Shown here: positions 32,679 through 44,394 of the stretch, one piece after another
Layout: every line of letters begins with the position of its first letter
Position numbering within the stretch: position 1 is the first letter of the stretch
DNA from: Choristoneura fumiferana
Taxonomy: Eukaryota > Arthropoda > Insecta > Lepidoptera > Tortricidae
DNA length: 64,000 nucleotides
Assembly: GCF_025370935.1 (NCBI RefSeq)
Contig: NC_133496.1
Coordinates: 9,878,629 to 9,942,628 of the forward strand
Reading direction: 5' to 3'
The notes under the pieces: model-generated
The model's input: the letters and a program-made list of their open reading frames with translations, nothing else
What the model was told of the DNA's origin: nothing
Databases searched by the model: none
Program-made: the position numbers and the translations under genes

Positions 32679-35600
32679 ATGAAAGCATTCGTGGTTTTAG
32701 TGGTGGCATTGGCTGTGGCCAATGGCCTTCCCATGGCCAAGGAGGAGAGTGCCGTGGACAAATTCATGGCCAACCTGAGGGATTGCGTGGAAGGCGACAC
32801 CCTGCTGTGCCTGAAGGTGTGTGAAGTGTTGTGAAGTGAAGTGAACAGTGAACTTGAATAGGGAATAAGACGTTATCATTCAAAGTTTTTGGGATATTAG
32901 GACAATCAAAGGATTGAATATTCACAATTTAGTTTGATGATTCAGTGACCATTTTCAAATAATAGGGTTAAATGTGAATTCTGGCGTCTTAAAGTTATAG
33001 TTCAATTATTTGAATTTGGGGCTATTTAGTACTGGAACACCTACTGTACAAAATAAAATATGTCATTCGATACGTACTACCCATAGGTAGAGTGAACGAT
33101 ATTTGGCTCACGTAATCGTTTAAGCTATAATTTCTCTGCAGTTAAAAGTGATTTTAATTCAAACCTGTAGTTTGCAAATTCTGGCCAAGTATATTGGCAC
33201 TTGGCAGACATTTAAGAGTTTATGGCATCTTTAGGCAACTAAGCGGATGCATACATTAAAGAATTGAAACAATTAGAAATAAATCAACGCCGTTATCCAA
33301 AATCAATCACATAACCGGCAAAGCAACGTCTTTATCATAATAAATAATTATACGCAGACTCATTTCTAAAGCATATTTTCAATTTTTTCAGGAAAAAGCC
33401 ATGAAGTATACCGAAAACCTCGCGGTATCCAAGGAGCTCAGTGTTGCTGATGGCATCGCCTTCTCCAGAACTGGTAGCCCGAGGTCAGCTCGCAGCTACG
33501 ACCCTCTGCCCGACGACCCTAAAGCCAGGGAACTGATGGTCGAAGACAGGATCCTGGACAACGTCGTAGACTTCCTTGATGGACATGTTCTAACTCTGAG
33601 GATGCCGAAATCCTTCACCGAAGACAACTCAGTGGAAGAAGAAGGTATGTAAAGCATTTTTGGGTCTAAAAAAGAACTTATAATTTAAATTCCGCAGAAT
33701 AATAGATTTACTAGAAAGAAACGACGACACGACACAAAGAATAAAAAAACATTTTCAGACTGTTGAAAAGCAGTGGCAAATTATTATTTTACCGTACTCC
33801 AAAATTTAGTAATTTTGTATAAGGTGGAACCATCTTATGCTAAGTGCAAGTAATTGTATTATTTAGGTAACACATATGACACGGGTTTCTTCATGAATAA
33901 GTCAAAAAGAAAATGCTTATATTAGGCTTATGACAATGTCTCCTGTACTTACAAGGTCCTTTGTAATGGTAAAGTTTGACTTCTGTTAACATTTGTACAG
34001 CGCAGTACAAAAAGGTTGTACAAACATGTACATAATTATAACATGCATTTACATTTCAAAAGCAAGTTCGACCTTTTCGAGTATAAATTAAAAAAAAATC
34101 AAAACCCCGACTGCCTTAAAAATAAGTACTAAAAAGAAGAAAATAAGTCTAGTGGGCTAGAACTTTGTTAAGTAGCTAACTTAAAGTTCAACAGTGGTAA
34201 CCTAGGTAAAAATTTTTGAGCGCCACGATTTAAATGGGTCCCGACTGTTGAACTTTAAGTTAGCTACTTAACAAAGTTCTAGCCCTCTAGACTTGTTTTC
34301 TTCTTTTTAGTATTTTTTAAGGCACTCGGGTTTTTTGATTTTTTTAATTTATTATTTTATTTCACACTTTTCTGTGAAAATGGTATATTAAAAGTATTAT
34401 AACCCGTATATATCTTAAATTGGCTAAGTATAAGCTTTATTTTGATACCCCACTCGATAGGTTTGAATAAAAATATTTTTTGAAAACTTACAATTTGGCG
34501 CCAAAAATTCGCCGTTTTGATTTTATAAGAATTTCATGTACCCGGTGTCACTCGCGTCATTAAGACAAATCCAATGACGAGTTATTTATCAAAATCGGTT
34601 CAGCCGTTGAGTAGTTACAAGAGGACATAGGAATAGACATACATATCGTCGGTGATACTGCAATACCGCGTAATTAGCATTTTCCATAAGGTACAATTTT
34701 AATTGTCAGATCAGTGCAATGTTAGTACTGTTCTGACAGTGAAAATTATACCTTATGGAAAAAGCTAGTTACGCGGTATTACAGTATCAACGATGATACC
34801 TATGTTTGTATATGTATGTACAAACATACATACGCGTCAAACACATAACCCTCCTTCTTCACGTTTGGGTAAAAACACATAACCCTCCTTCTTCGCAGTC
34901 GGGTAAAAATTATCTGAACTGACGTTAAAAAATAGGAACATTTTCTTCATTTGAAATCTAATAACATCAAATGCAGATCCCTGTATGTGAAAGAAGACAG
35001 AGACTGAACAGCCATAGAACAAGCTCTCAAAGGCGATTTTTTATCTTCCCACGTTATTGTAAACCTTTTTGCAATCATTAAGCTTTAACATCCAATTAAT
35101 GCACAAAAACAATAACTAACTGTGAAATTTCAATTGACATGGAAAATCATGCCGTTAGTTCACACGTTTTCAATTCTACGCCTTCATGTGTGCACAAATT
35201 TCTCTAAAGTCAACTTCTCTAGTACTGCCAACAAACACTCCACGACCATTTTCACTTCACTAAAACTTTAACGCGTTTCTGTTGTGTACGCAGTCATTGT
35301 ACGCGATGGGGGCTTACTGTTGCTTAAGGAAATAGTTTTATGTTGACGACTTAATATTACAAACTGTATTGGCAATGGCCAGTCATCGTCATTCCATTTC
35401 TCTATATTTCGTCTCACGTTGTTCTTAAGGTCATTGGCATCTTTGTGCATATCTGTGCAAAGTTCAAGTTGGTAATAGGCTAAAGATGACTTGGATTTCT
35501 TACAGCAATCGCGGATTTTACTTAAGTTTTGCCCCAAGGTATAAGTTGAGTAGTTCAACATAATTAATTTTCACGAAATCATCTTTATATTCATATTTTA

Positions 35601-37317
35601 CTTTAAATATTCATTATTTTCTTTAATACAGATATTGGTAACTTACACAGATAAATTGTTGAAATACCAGGCATAGTTTTCTGCCAATCATTACAAAAAA
35701 ACTGCCAAGTGTGAAAGCTTCAGCGTTTTCTGCACTTACTAATACGTTGCAAGCATTCATAGGCACGTCTTGCAGAGACTAACTAATAATATGGTATTTC
35801 TTATCACGATTTGATACAGAGCTTATTACACTTATTTTCTGCGATCACGTATGATATTTGTTCTCCAGCTAAACAGTTTAGTACCATCAAATTAGATACA
35901 GTCATGATTAAATTGAAGTTTAATACCATTTAAATTAGTCCTACGTAAATCTCCTGTTGCTTCTACTGGTTGTAAAATAGCTGCATCGTGCCTACTAGGC
36001 CGATTTTAAGAATCAAACAAATCGTTTTAAATGTGAGCAATATTTGAAATACTGATCACAATTACAAAAATACTGCATAATTTTACTTTCTACCATAGAC
36101 ATTATTATCTAGAGATACAAGGATATATTTTTTTTTGCAATTCAAAGTATCGGCCTTACAGGTTGCTTTGTTGTATCTAACTATTGTTGAAGTTTTTAAA
36201 AACCACGTAGAAGTTAATGATTGGACCAAGCTCCGGAGGGGTCGGCATTTTATTAGCTCATCAATCACTGTCAAAATTGAAGTCATAGACAACCTACCAC
36301 CGAGCATTAATGAAAATGAAAATACTGTCGGTAAAACGTCATACGTTGAGATTGAAGTTTAACTGCCTAATAAAATATTAGTCATAGACAAAGATAAATG
36401 TTCTACATTTAGTACACGAGGGCAATTACACTGTTAATAGAACGAGTAGTATTTACTGCAGCCAAAGTCGAATAGAAGTCAAGTTGGCCTAATACAGAAT
36501 AATCTCACTCAATAAGGCGATGAGTTATATTTGTCTTTCCTGTTGAACCAGTTTTAGAACTGTAGGCATGTTTTGAGTTATTTTTTAGACAAGCTTTTTA
36601 GAAAATTTTATATGTAAATGTCCCGTGCAAATGTTCATTTTTAACCGACTTCAAAAAAGGAGGAGGTTCGATGTTCCAATGTTTGTATTTTTTTACTATA
36701 CATAGGGGCTGTTTCACCATCCATTGATTAGCGTTAACCGAAGGTTAAATGTGATGCCGTCTCCGTCTATTCGAACAAAACGAATAGAGACGGCATCACA
36801 CCTAACCGCCAGTTAACACTAATCAATGGATGGTGAAACAGCCCCATAGTCTTTACCATCGTTTTACGCAATTAAATTAAATTTCAACTCAATATTCATC
36901 GTCATCGTCATAATTATCAGCTGACCGTTAGACGTAGGTCTCCTCCTCAAACCAGTATTAAACTTGAGTAATTTATGTGCATTATTATTCCTTCCAGGCC
37001 GTGGCAAAAAGAAGAAGAAGCTGAAGAAACTCCTCCCCATCCTCGCCCTTTTGAAAGTAAAAATCGCTGCTCTCATCCCCCTCTTCCTTGGGATCATCGC
37101 TTTTGCCGTCTTCAAGGCCTACCTCCTCGGAAAGATCGCTTTCATCGCTGCTGCGTTCGGTGCCATCAAGAAGCTTCTAGAATCAAAGAAATCTTCAGGG
37201 TGGTCTGAGCCCGCTCATGAGGAGCACGGTTGGGAATCTGGTGGCGGCGGCGGCGGCTGGGGCAGGTCCCAGGATGCCCAGAACTTGGCTTATGGCGCTC
37301 ATGCCAAGCAGCAGTAG
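32679..37317 (+). CDS. Osi: Osiris family protein (gene 2 of the array)
   Basis: The exons are 32679-32816, 33392-33644 and 36998-37317, giving 236 aa. Intron 1 (575 bp) is phase 0 and intron 2 (3353 bp) is phase 1, both GT-AG. The signal peptide covers about residues 1-16 (MKAFVVLVVALAVANG). Cys36 and Cys44 sit in the Cys-x7-CLK block. Exon 2 has a YDPLPDDPKAREL segment and an acidic VEEE end. Exon 3 starts RGKKKKK (132-138), has a hydrophobic stretch of about 142-187 containing AALIPLFLGIIAF, a Gly6 run with Trp on both sides, and AQNLAY (224-229). It is closely similar to gene 1 in exon 3, so the two look like recent paralogues. Its role should be as for other Osiris proteins; nothing here separates its job from its neighbours'. 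Confidence 0.93.
34091..34347. repeat. Long palindrome with about 105-bp arms
   Basis: The left arm (34091-34193) and right arm (34243-34347) are inverted repeats. Each includes 'aagtctag', 'gggctagaactttgttaag' (one base differs) and 'tagctaacttaaagttcaac'. The loop is about 50 bp. It lies in an Osiris intron, so the pre-mRNA would contain a long hairpin. Confidence 0.8.
34348..34906. repeat. Unclassified repeat with duplicated ACATAACCCTCCTTCTTC end
   Basis: It contains 'aaaatcggttcagccgttgag' (about 34600) and 'acatacatacgcgtcaaac'. It ends with two adjacent copies of an 'aacacataaccctccttcttc' plus 'gggtaaaaa' unit (about 34839 and 34873). It is interrupted by the MITE at 34653-34789. 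Confidence 0.5.
34653..34789. mobile_element. Hairpin MITE (TGATACTG...CAGTATCA)
   Basis: About 137 bp. The arms 'tgatactgcaataccgcgta' plus 'ccataaggta' are repeated in inverted form at the right end with few mismatches. 'ctgtcag/ctgacag' pairs near the loop. Confidence 0.75.
35000..36700. other. Intron interior without recognised elements
   Basis: Ordinary AT-rich intron sequence. The open frames on both strands are short and lack coding character. Confidence 0.4.
36706..36844. mobile_element. Hairpin MITE (GGGCTGTTTCACCATCC) with CATAG TSD
   Basis: 139 bp. The ends 'gggctgtttcaccatccatt' and their complement are nearly perfect, and inner arms 'gtgatgccgtctc' also pair. Direct repeats CATAG flank it (36701-36705, 36845-36849). 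It inserted into intron 2, 154 bp before exon 3 of Osiris gene 2. Confidence 0.85.
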
Positions 37318-37880
37318 AATCCTATCGAAATTATTTATTTAACTTATTCAATGATGCGATTTGTTAAAAGATGATGAATGCACGATTATCTTTACTTGTA
37401 TTATAGCCTATATATTTTTCAATTATTTCTGAAGTAACCACCGTTTTACTGTCTATATAATTATTTGATTGTGTGTTTTAGTGTGAAAGTTACACAACAG
37501 TATTTTTTTACGTTTTTTGTGTTCACTTTAAGTGATGACTGATATATTTGTAGTCTTCTTATTATTTTTAGTTTAATTTTTATTATATTTACGTATATCT
37601 ATGGAGTTCTTTGATGAAAGAGCAAAAGTGGCATCTAGTATATTTTTTTACCAAATATTTTAAGTTTTTATTTCCAAAGATATTTTTATTTCTTTAGTTA
37701 TTTTTTTATTATTTTATGTGAACTTTAGGCGTGTGTGTGATGAGCCATTTATGGTGTATTTATTACCGAACCATTTATTTATTGAATGGTAAAGTTGTAA
37801 GCAGGTTATCGAATAGTTGAAGGTAAAATGTATTTACGATGGATCCACGTAAACCGACAATAAATTATTTAAAGAAACTG
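37318..37880 (+). other. 3' UTR of Osiris gene 2
   Basis: AT-rich, about 540 nt to the AATAAA at 37859-37864. Confidence 0.55.
37859..37864 (+). terminator. Polyadenylation signal, Osiris gene 2
   Basis: AATAAA in 'cgacaataaattattt', with T-rich sequence following within 30 nt. Confidence 0.6.
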
Positions 37881-38029
37881 ATTATTTTATTTATTTTTAT
37901 TACCTTTTACAGTTACCTAATAAACAAAGTCAACTGAACTTATATTGCGTGATATTAACAAACGATAATAATATTTATTACAACAAAAACATCTTAAAAT
38001 ATAATAATTTAAAGAGTACCGTGTCTCGG

Positions 38030-38128
38030 TGGATGCGGAAAGCACAAGACCGGTCTGAGTGGAGAGCCTTGGGGGAGGCCTATGTCCAGCAGTGGACGTT
38101 TTTCGGCTGACATGAAAATGATGATGAT
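38030..38128 (+). mobile_element. RTE-type LINE 3' tail
   Basis: 'ggtggatgcggaaagcacaag', 'gagccttgggggaggcctatg', 'ccagcagtggacg' and (ATG)n. It matches the complement of the left half of 43161-43450, so both belong to one RTE subfamily. Confidence 0.75.
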
Positions 38129-38338
38129 GACTTTGATACTAAAACGGTCACTCTTCCAAAATAATCACTCTACTGATACGTTCACTGTAACAAAACGTCC
38201 ATACTGCTAATTAGACCACAGAGTACCAATACATTTCGATACCTAAAGCTCTTTCGAACGCAGTGAACAATGAACGATTCAATAATAGTGAACTTTATAA
38301 TACAGTTGACGATCTGACGTAGTGAACTTTATAATAGA

Positions 38339-38570
38339 CTAGCCGTTACCCGCGACTCCGCTTGCGTAGAATTTGGTTTTCACTATCCCGCGGGAACTAT
38401 GCAATTTTCCAGGATAAGCACTATCCTTTGTCCTTTCCCGGGACGCAAACTATCTGTACTTAAACCGAATTTTATCTAAATCGGTTCATTGGTATAGACG
38501 TGATGAAGTAATAAACAAACAAACAAAGAGACTTGCAAACTTTGGCATTTATAATATTTGTGCGATTAGA
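38339..38570 (-). mobile_element. Helitron-like (Lep1-type) element, reverse
   Basis: It starts in plus sense with CTAG-CCGTTACCCGCGACTCCG. The right end 'ggcatttataatatttg' is eroded. Confidence 0.65.
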
Positions 38571-38728
38571 ACTATACCAATCATAAGTAACCATTAAGCT
38601 TTTGAATTCTAAAGACAAGCTTTCAACACGGTATGAAGATAGTTTAAAATACTTCGAAGGACATGGATAATTTTTATCCCCGAAATTTTTTTAGTTCCCG
38701 CGGGATAGCAATAACCCATTTTTTTAAC

Positions 38729-38873
38729 CCTCGACGCAAAAAGAGGTGTGTTATAAGTTTGACCACTATGTGTGTCTGTCTGTGGCACCGTAGCTCTTAA
38801 ACGGGTCGACCGATTTGAATGCAGTTTTTTTTATTTGAAAGCAGGTTTTCTAGCGATGGTTATGTCTAGGTAT
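38729..38873 (+). repeat. CCGACGCAAAA-family repeat, cut by a SINE
   Basis: 'accctcgacgcaaaaagagg' to 'aagcaggttttctagcgatgg'. The sequence stops matching at about 38873, where the SINE begins. Confidence 0.65.
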
Positions 38874-39079
38874 GTTGGGAACTTCACACGCACCATTGAA
38901 TTGCTTTGCAGGTTTGTGCCGGTTTCCTCACGATGTTTTCCTTCAACGCAAAGCTCGTGGTAAATATCAAATGTAATTCCGCACATGAATTTCGAAAAAC
39001 TCAGAGGTGCGAGGGGGGTTTGAACCCACGACCCTCTGCTTGAGAGGCGATAGGTCGAACCACTAGGCCACCACGGCTT
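38874..39079 (-). mobile_element. tRNA-derived SINE, reverse, head well preserved
   Basis: The minus strand starts 'aagccgtggtggcctagtgg' (A-box) and 'gtcgtgggttcaaacccccc' (B-box GGTTCAAACCC). The body ends at 'ttcccaac', lacking the GGCCTGTGCCCAGC tail. It is the same family as 2971-3251. Confidence 0.85.
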
Positions 39080-39468
39080 CAGGATAATTTTAACACAGTC
39101 CCTATGAGACTTCTGCAAGCTTATCTCAAACAACAATACCGTGTTTATACTGCCTGCCACCAACCTGTTTAAGAAATATAACAGTAAATAATACGAGTAC
39201 TAAAGAGTTATAATTTGGAATAAGCCGTCAGATATGCAGTTTCTGCGAAAACCTCGCTGCAGATTCACCAACGGTACTTACACGAAACATTTATTTTAAT
39301 TTAGCGATGTTTGTGGGAAGTTTACCAAAGTACAGTCGGCTACATAATATATTTTGCGAACCGTGCATTACTAAAATAATCTAACCAACTTGGAAAAGTG
39401 GAAGTTCCCTCCATATTGCTATTACAAAGTGCAATAATAGGTACCTACCTAAAACGGCTTGACCGATT
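39080..39468. other. Intergenic, nothing recognised
   Basis: No supported gene or repeat. Confidence 0.45.
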
Positions 39469-39801
39469 TTTAACCCCCGACGCAAAAAGAGGGATGTTAT
39501 AAGTTTGACCGCTATGTGTGTCTGTCTGTGGCACCGTAGCTCTTAAACGGGTGGATCGATTTGAATGCAGGTTTTTTTATTTGAAATCAAGTTTTCTAGC
39601 AATAGTTCTTAGACATGTTTCATCAAAATCGGTTCAGGCGTTTTTGAGATATTGAACTTTGAAGTGACAAAGTCGGGGTTTTCCAACTTTTTGTTGGTTA
39701 GGTTATTATCAAGCATAGTTGTAAATTTACAATGTTCCAAACAGACAGACAGACATTGGTGTCAAGCTTTTAACACTCACGTTTTGCGTCGGTGGTTAAA
39801 A
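39469..39801 (+). repeat. CCGACGCAAAA-family repeat, fullest copy, inverted ends
   Basis: The left end 'tttaacccccgacgcaaaaa' and right end 'ttttgcgtcggtggttaaa' are inverted repeats of about 20 bp. An ACAGACAGACAGAC run lies near the right end, and a TGTCTGTCTG run near the left. At 333 bp it fits a small non-autonomous DNA element. Confidence 0.65.
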
Positions 39802-40033
39802 AAATCTTCAAGGCTAGAGTGAATACTCGTAGGGTATATTACACCTTTGGCCTCAGTTTCAATTCGCTATAAAACAGCACTCCAACAATACTGCCGTCCT
39901 AATTCAAAAGGACGCGTTCAGTTTCTGTGTCAGTTTCCTAAAATTTGAGAAACTGACATTTTAGTTTTTATTTCACGGAACTCTTAAAAATATAATCAAA
40001 TTTACGACTTTTCCAAATCTATAAACGGTGCAA

Positions 40034-40510
40034 TCCTATTAATATTATAAATGTGAAAGTTTGTGCAATTTGCTTTTTGTTACAATCACGCAATAACGCT
40101 GAACCTAATTGAAACTTGGGGACAGATAGACAAAGGTCTGCATTGATACATGATATATCAGTAATATTTTAAGTTTAAACAATAATCAAAGGACGACTTG
40201 CCAGAACGGTAGAACGGTGATTTTCTCAAACGGTGACGGACCTCGGCTCTCAAGATGACGTGTTAACTTCGTTCGCAATCAATAGATGGCGTTGTGCGAG
40301 CGAACGTTGCCTTTTCTAATTGTTACCGTAACCTTTTTTCAAACCAAACTCTAAGACATTTATTTATTGCGTTGCCATGGTAACAAGAATCGTGCAAGTA
40401 AACGGTTGTCGTTGTATATTTTAAAAATTGCACGAGCATAACATACAACAGTTCAGTTAAGACAGCATTAAGCTATTTCTAATGCGGGCAAAGCCGCGGG
40501 TTAAGACTAG
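40034..40510 (+). mobile_element. Helitron-like (Lep1-type) element, complete ends
   Basis: It starts A-TC-CTATTAATATTATAAATG and ends in 'gcgggcaaagccgcgggtt' then CTAG (40507-40510) followed by T. The middle differs from other copies, so this is another subfamily. The pre-terminal GC-rich stretch can form a short hairpin (CCGCGG). Confidence 0.75.
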
Positions 40511-41492
40511 TTTAAAATAAATGAAGTCTATAAATTAATATTATATTTTTTTTGATAAAAATTCATGTGCGCCAATGCGCTTGTAGAACTTACGTAAATT
40601 TGATTTACCTAGGTATTTATATTTATGTATTTTATTGCTGACAACTAAGTTTTTAATTCTTAATGAATAAAACGTATAGACAGAAGGTGAATATTTTTTT
40701 TCACGGTAGCAAACCCAGGCTGACTGTACCGGTCAAACCGGACGCTTGCGCAGACACTCCTCTTATTTATGACCCTCTCGATCATTCGCCGTAAATTATT
40801 GATGCTGCATGTTCATAAGCGGTTTGATGACTGTTATGGTCATTTCGGGAGCTTCTGAGTACCCATCATAACTTTACGTGAGAGCTCATATTTTATTGTA
40901 AGCTTCCCTCCTCCTCCTCCTTCACCTCCTAGATTGATGACGATTTCTTGACAAGAGAAATGTCGCTAGATGGCGTTAGTATCGAGAAGTCCATTTGACG
41001 TTTCAACCTTGCTTGTGATTGGCTCATTAAGCTCTGTAACGAAGGTGACTCAAATATCATAGTTGTAAAATAGACGATATTAGCACCAATATGGATGTCA
41101 CAGAAAGTTTCATTGAGAGAATATCTCCTGAGATAGTTCAGACATTCGGAAAAAGATGGCGTGTAACCGATGTATAACCCTGAAAGACTGCGAGACTGAT
41201 TAAAAATATATGTTTTCATTGATATTTTTTTCACATCTCTCCTTCAGAAAAGTTACTTTTTGCTCCCTGACTAGAGGTCGCAAAGTGCAATTTTTGTGTT
41301 CAAGGCTTTTCGAAGTATTTTATTGCAAATGCCATTTTTGAAGTTGATAATTGTACAGCCACGCCATTTTCTATACTGGTTGTTCTTTAATAATATTTAG
41401 AATTTGTTTTTTCAAGTTTCTTAATGCTCGGTCTGAAAAGTTGTATGAGCCACTCGGGAGCAAAATTATTTTCATCTTGGGCGTTAACACTT
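40511..41492. other. Intergenic, nothing recognised
   Basis: A (CTC)n run lies at about 40909-40930. There is no supported gene. Confidence 0.4.
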
Positions 41493-41588
41493 GAATCCCT
41501 CATTACGCTCAGGATTCTACTTTAGAATCCCTCGCTACATCCAGGATTCTATCGTAGAATCCTTCGCTACATTCTGGATTCAATGTAC
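41493..41588. repeat. 32-bp tandem repeat, about three copies
   Basis: Units start at 41493, 41525 and 41557 with GAATCC(C/T)TC and contain 'ggattc'. Each unit thus has an inner inverted GAATCC/GGATTC pair. Confidence 0.8.
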
Positions 41589-41924
41589 CCCCTTGCCGTA
41601 AATACACCATTTTGCTCCCTTGCGACACAAATAACTATTAATCTGATGTGAATGACAGAAAAGGAAAAATACATTTCCCTGTCTCTCATACGTGAGGTCA
41701 TTGTGCTGTAAGTGTGCTCCGTGGAAAGCTGCGCGAAAAAGCTTTTCTTGTGCAAGCAACAATGATGGCTGCTCAGTTAATGAGCTATGAAAATATAATG
41801 AGTTATGAACACCTTATTTATTTAGCGAAGGTCACGTCTTAGTAGTTTGCTCGGTGCGAAAAGGGTTAATGTTTGATAATTAGCATGTTTAAATTATTTC
41901 AATATAAAGGAAGCTTGTATAATA

Positions 41925-42095
41925 TGGAAGTTGAAGTGGCAGTGGAAGGGGGCCACATCGCTCGAAAAACAGATAACCATTAGGTACAGGAGAAAGGTCA
42001 TCCAGTGACCACCACGAACCGGAAGGAAAAGCGTTGGCTGGTTCATTGTGGTGTTCTACAGGGGAAGCTTCTGGTTCAATAGTAGACCGCTTACA
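41925..42095 (+). mobile_element. RTE-type LINE remnant, degraded
   Basis: 'tgaagtggcagtggaagggg' (LKWQW block), 'catcgctcgaaaaacagata' and 'gaccaccacgaaccggaag', then 'gttcattgtggtgttct' and 'aatagtagaccgcttac'. It has internal deletions and no open frame. Confidence 0.65.
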
Positions 42096-43160
42096 AAAAA
42101 CAAATGCAGATGAAAGTTTTGATGAAGTTTAAATAGCAAATGTTGAAATGAAGACTTAAAGACATTGCAAAAACACTGTAATCTTTTATTTCTATTGAAA
42201 ATAATGACTTAACTTATGAAAAATATTAACTTAACTTTTTGTTGTTTTTATTTAGTTCTATTATTTTTCGTTGTAATAATCATAGCAGTCACACTCTTTG
42301 ACACACTGCCAAAGTTCTAGTTTAATAAGTTGAGTAGATTACTATGTCATTTATTAAAAAAAAAACGCAGTTGATTATGATTAGTAGGCACTTAAGTAAT
42401 CTATGTTATGTATACAATCAAAGTTCTATATACTAATGCTCAACTTTAATATTTATTCGCCGATACGCCTTCTACAACTAGATCACTTACTAGATTAGAA
42501 TTACGATTCAAAAGATGGATGGGAAGACGTATAGACGGACAACGGAGCGAGCACTGGAAGGGTTACTAAGGGATCGTGTGTAAATTAGGACTCGACACTT
42601 GACCATTTGTCGGCCGCAAGGTGCGCCGCTGGGCGCGTCGCGAAAGTTCCCGCGGCTGCGCCCAGGTGCGTGCGCATCGGAATACACGGGTTGGTTTTTT
42701 GATGGATGAAATTACAATCAAGTGAAATGACGTAAACTTTAATTACTGTATGGACTGTGAAGAAAAGCCTATGTTTTAAAAGTTTTTATGAGAATTGACA
42801 ATAATCAGTACTGTACGGTAAAACGTTATGAAATCACTACCTAAGTATATAAAAATACCAACGTCATGATCATGACATTATAGCAGCCGTGGAATTTATA
42901 AATACGTATATTTTAAGTTAATTTGATATAAACTATTGGAAAGAAAACATTTATTTTATTTGTGACAACATTCGAAAAAGAAAAGATTTTTTTTTTAATG
43001 TATGTGCATAATAATTTGTACAGTCGAATCTTCAACTTCTAAGTAAACATTTGATCAAAAATATGTGAACACGACTCTTTTGCTAACGGCGTAGAAGCGT
43101 GTTCAAATAATTAATATATATTTTTTTTGCGCAGAAATTTACGAACTCGACTGTATGTTT
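42096..43160. other. Intergenic with a CpG-rich patch
   Basis: About 42600-42690 is strikingly GC- and CpG-rich ('ggtgcgccgctgggcgcgtcgcg') in an otherwise AT-rich region. No open frame spans it. The rest is unassigned. Confidence 0.4.
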
Positions 43161-43450
43161 AAATCAAATATCATCATCAGCCGAAAGACGTCCACTGCTG
43201 GACATAGGCCTCCCCAAGGCTCTCCACTCAGACCGGTCTTGTGCTTTTCGCATCCACCGCGATCCCGCGATCTTAACCAGGTCGTCGCTACATCTTGTTG
43301 GAGGCCTACCGACAGCTCGTCTCCCGGTCCGCGGACGCCATTTGAGAACCTTTTGACCCCATCGGCCATCAGTCCTGCGAGCAATGTGCCCCTCCAACTG
43401 CCACTTCAGTTTCGCAATTCTTCGGGCTATGTCGGTAACCTTAGTTAAAT
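43161..43450 (-). mobile_element. RTE-type LINE 3' end, open coding remnant
   Basis: The minus strand reads TDIARRIAKLKWQLEGHIAR, then RAVGRPPTRCSDDLVKIAGS, then RWMRKAQDRSEWRALG, and ends in 'gatgatgatatttga'. About 95 codons are free of stops, more than in other copies here, but the 5' part is missing. Confidence 0.85.
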
Positions 43451-43593
43451 CAAATAAACTTATTGCTTTTTTTTCTCGGAATATCAGCACATTTACAAGT
43501 AAAAAGTCGAGTCGAGTTGTCCCTGGCGCAAAGGTACCCATCAAACTGGCCGTGTTACCACGCTGAATGGCCATGGATAACCTTTGCACCAGA

Positions 43594-43720
43594 GGGCCTA
43601 CTTCGAAATTCGAAATTCGAAGTTAGTATCGTACCGTCCCTCCCACTCTCTTATTAAATAGTATAAGTGTCAGAGGGACGAAAAGACACGAACTTCGATT
43701 TTCGAATTTCGTAGTAGCCC
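43594..43720. mobile_element. Hairpin MITE with TTCGAAATTCGAA arms
   Basis: 'gggcctacttcgaaattcga' and its complement at 43690-43720 pair. The arms extend through 'tcgaagtt' and 'gtccctc/gagggac'. Confidence 0.7.
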
Positions 43721-44394
43721 CGCAGGTAGGAACCCGCACGGGCGTGAGGAAAAGGAAATGAAACACCACACTGTCATTTATTAAAATAAGATACATGCGT
43801 TACTCAGATACACCAGGTTTGCACTACATATTTTAAACCAATCTATCAGCCATTTCACTAAAATTTACGTTAATAAATATTAATGTCATCTAATTGTGGA
43901 CGAAGGCCTGGGCGCGATGGGACAGATATAGGCTAGGACGATGATCATAATAATGAAATGGAATATTAATGTACGTGCAATTCAAGATGATTTCAAAATG
44001 TATTAAATTGAGGGCTTTTTTTAAACTTATTTTAATACATTAATCTTCTTTCATTTCATGTGTCAATAACGTTCGTTACTTGTCTTAAAAATAATACAAA
44101 TAAATCGCCAAATATACAGAAACTCAAAATCACCTAATGTGGCCCACAACATCCGAATAACCGTTGTTCAAGGTCACCATTCTCAGCCTGACTCACCCAA
44201 CACTTTCTTCTCGAAGGAATGCCGCCCGGGCGGGATCCGTGCGACTTCCTGCGTCACGTGGTTACGCATTCCTTGGTTGTACTGGTGATGTATGTCAGTG
44301 GTACTCAAAAATAGGTCATCTTCTCTCTTTGTCTCTCTGTTTGTCTTGTTGCCTTAACAGGCAAGCAAGCAGGCAGGCAAGAGGTAACCCTCTT
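43721..44394. other. Intergenic, nothing recognised
   Basis: A low-complexity 'caagcaagcaggcaggcaag' run lies near 44361-44383. No gene. Confidence 0.4.

Larger units (their letters stand above)
33645..36997 (+). other. Intron 2 of Osiris gene 2
   Basis: This 3353-bp intron carries at least three inverted-repeat insertions (34091-34347, 34653-34789, 36706-36844) and a longer unclassified repeat. 'aaccgacttcaaaaaagg' at about 36643 is the start of another common repeat. No open frame of note. Confidence 0.8.

Noticed and set aside
36135..36362. 75-codon plus frame and 74-codon minus frame in intron 2 of Osiris gene 2
   Set aside because: No family features, overlapping on opposite strands, inside an intron.
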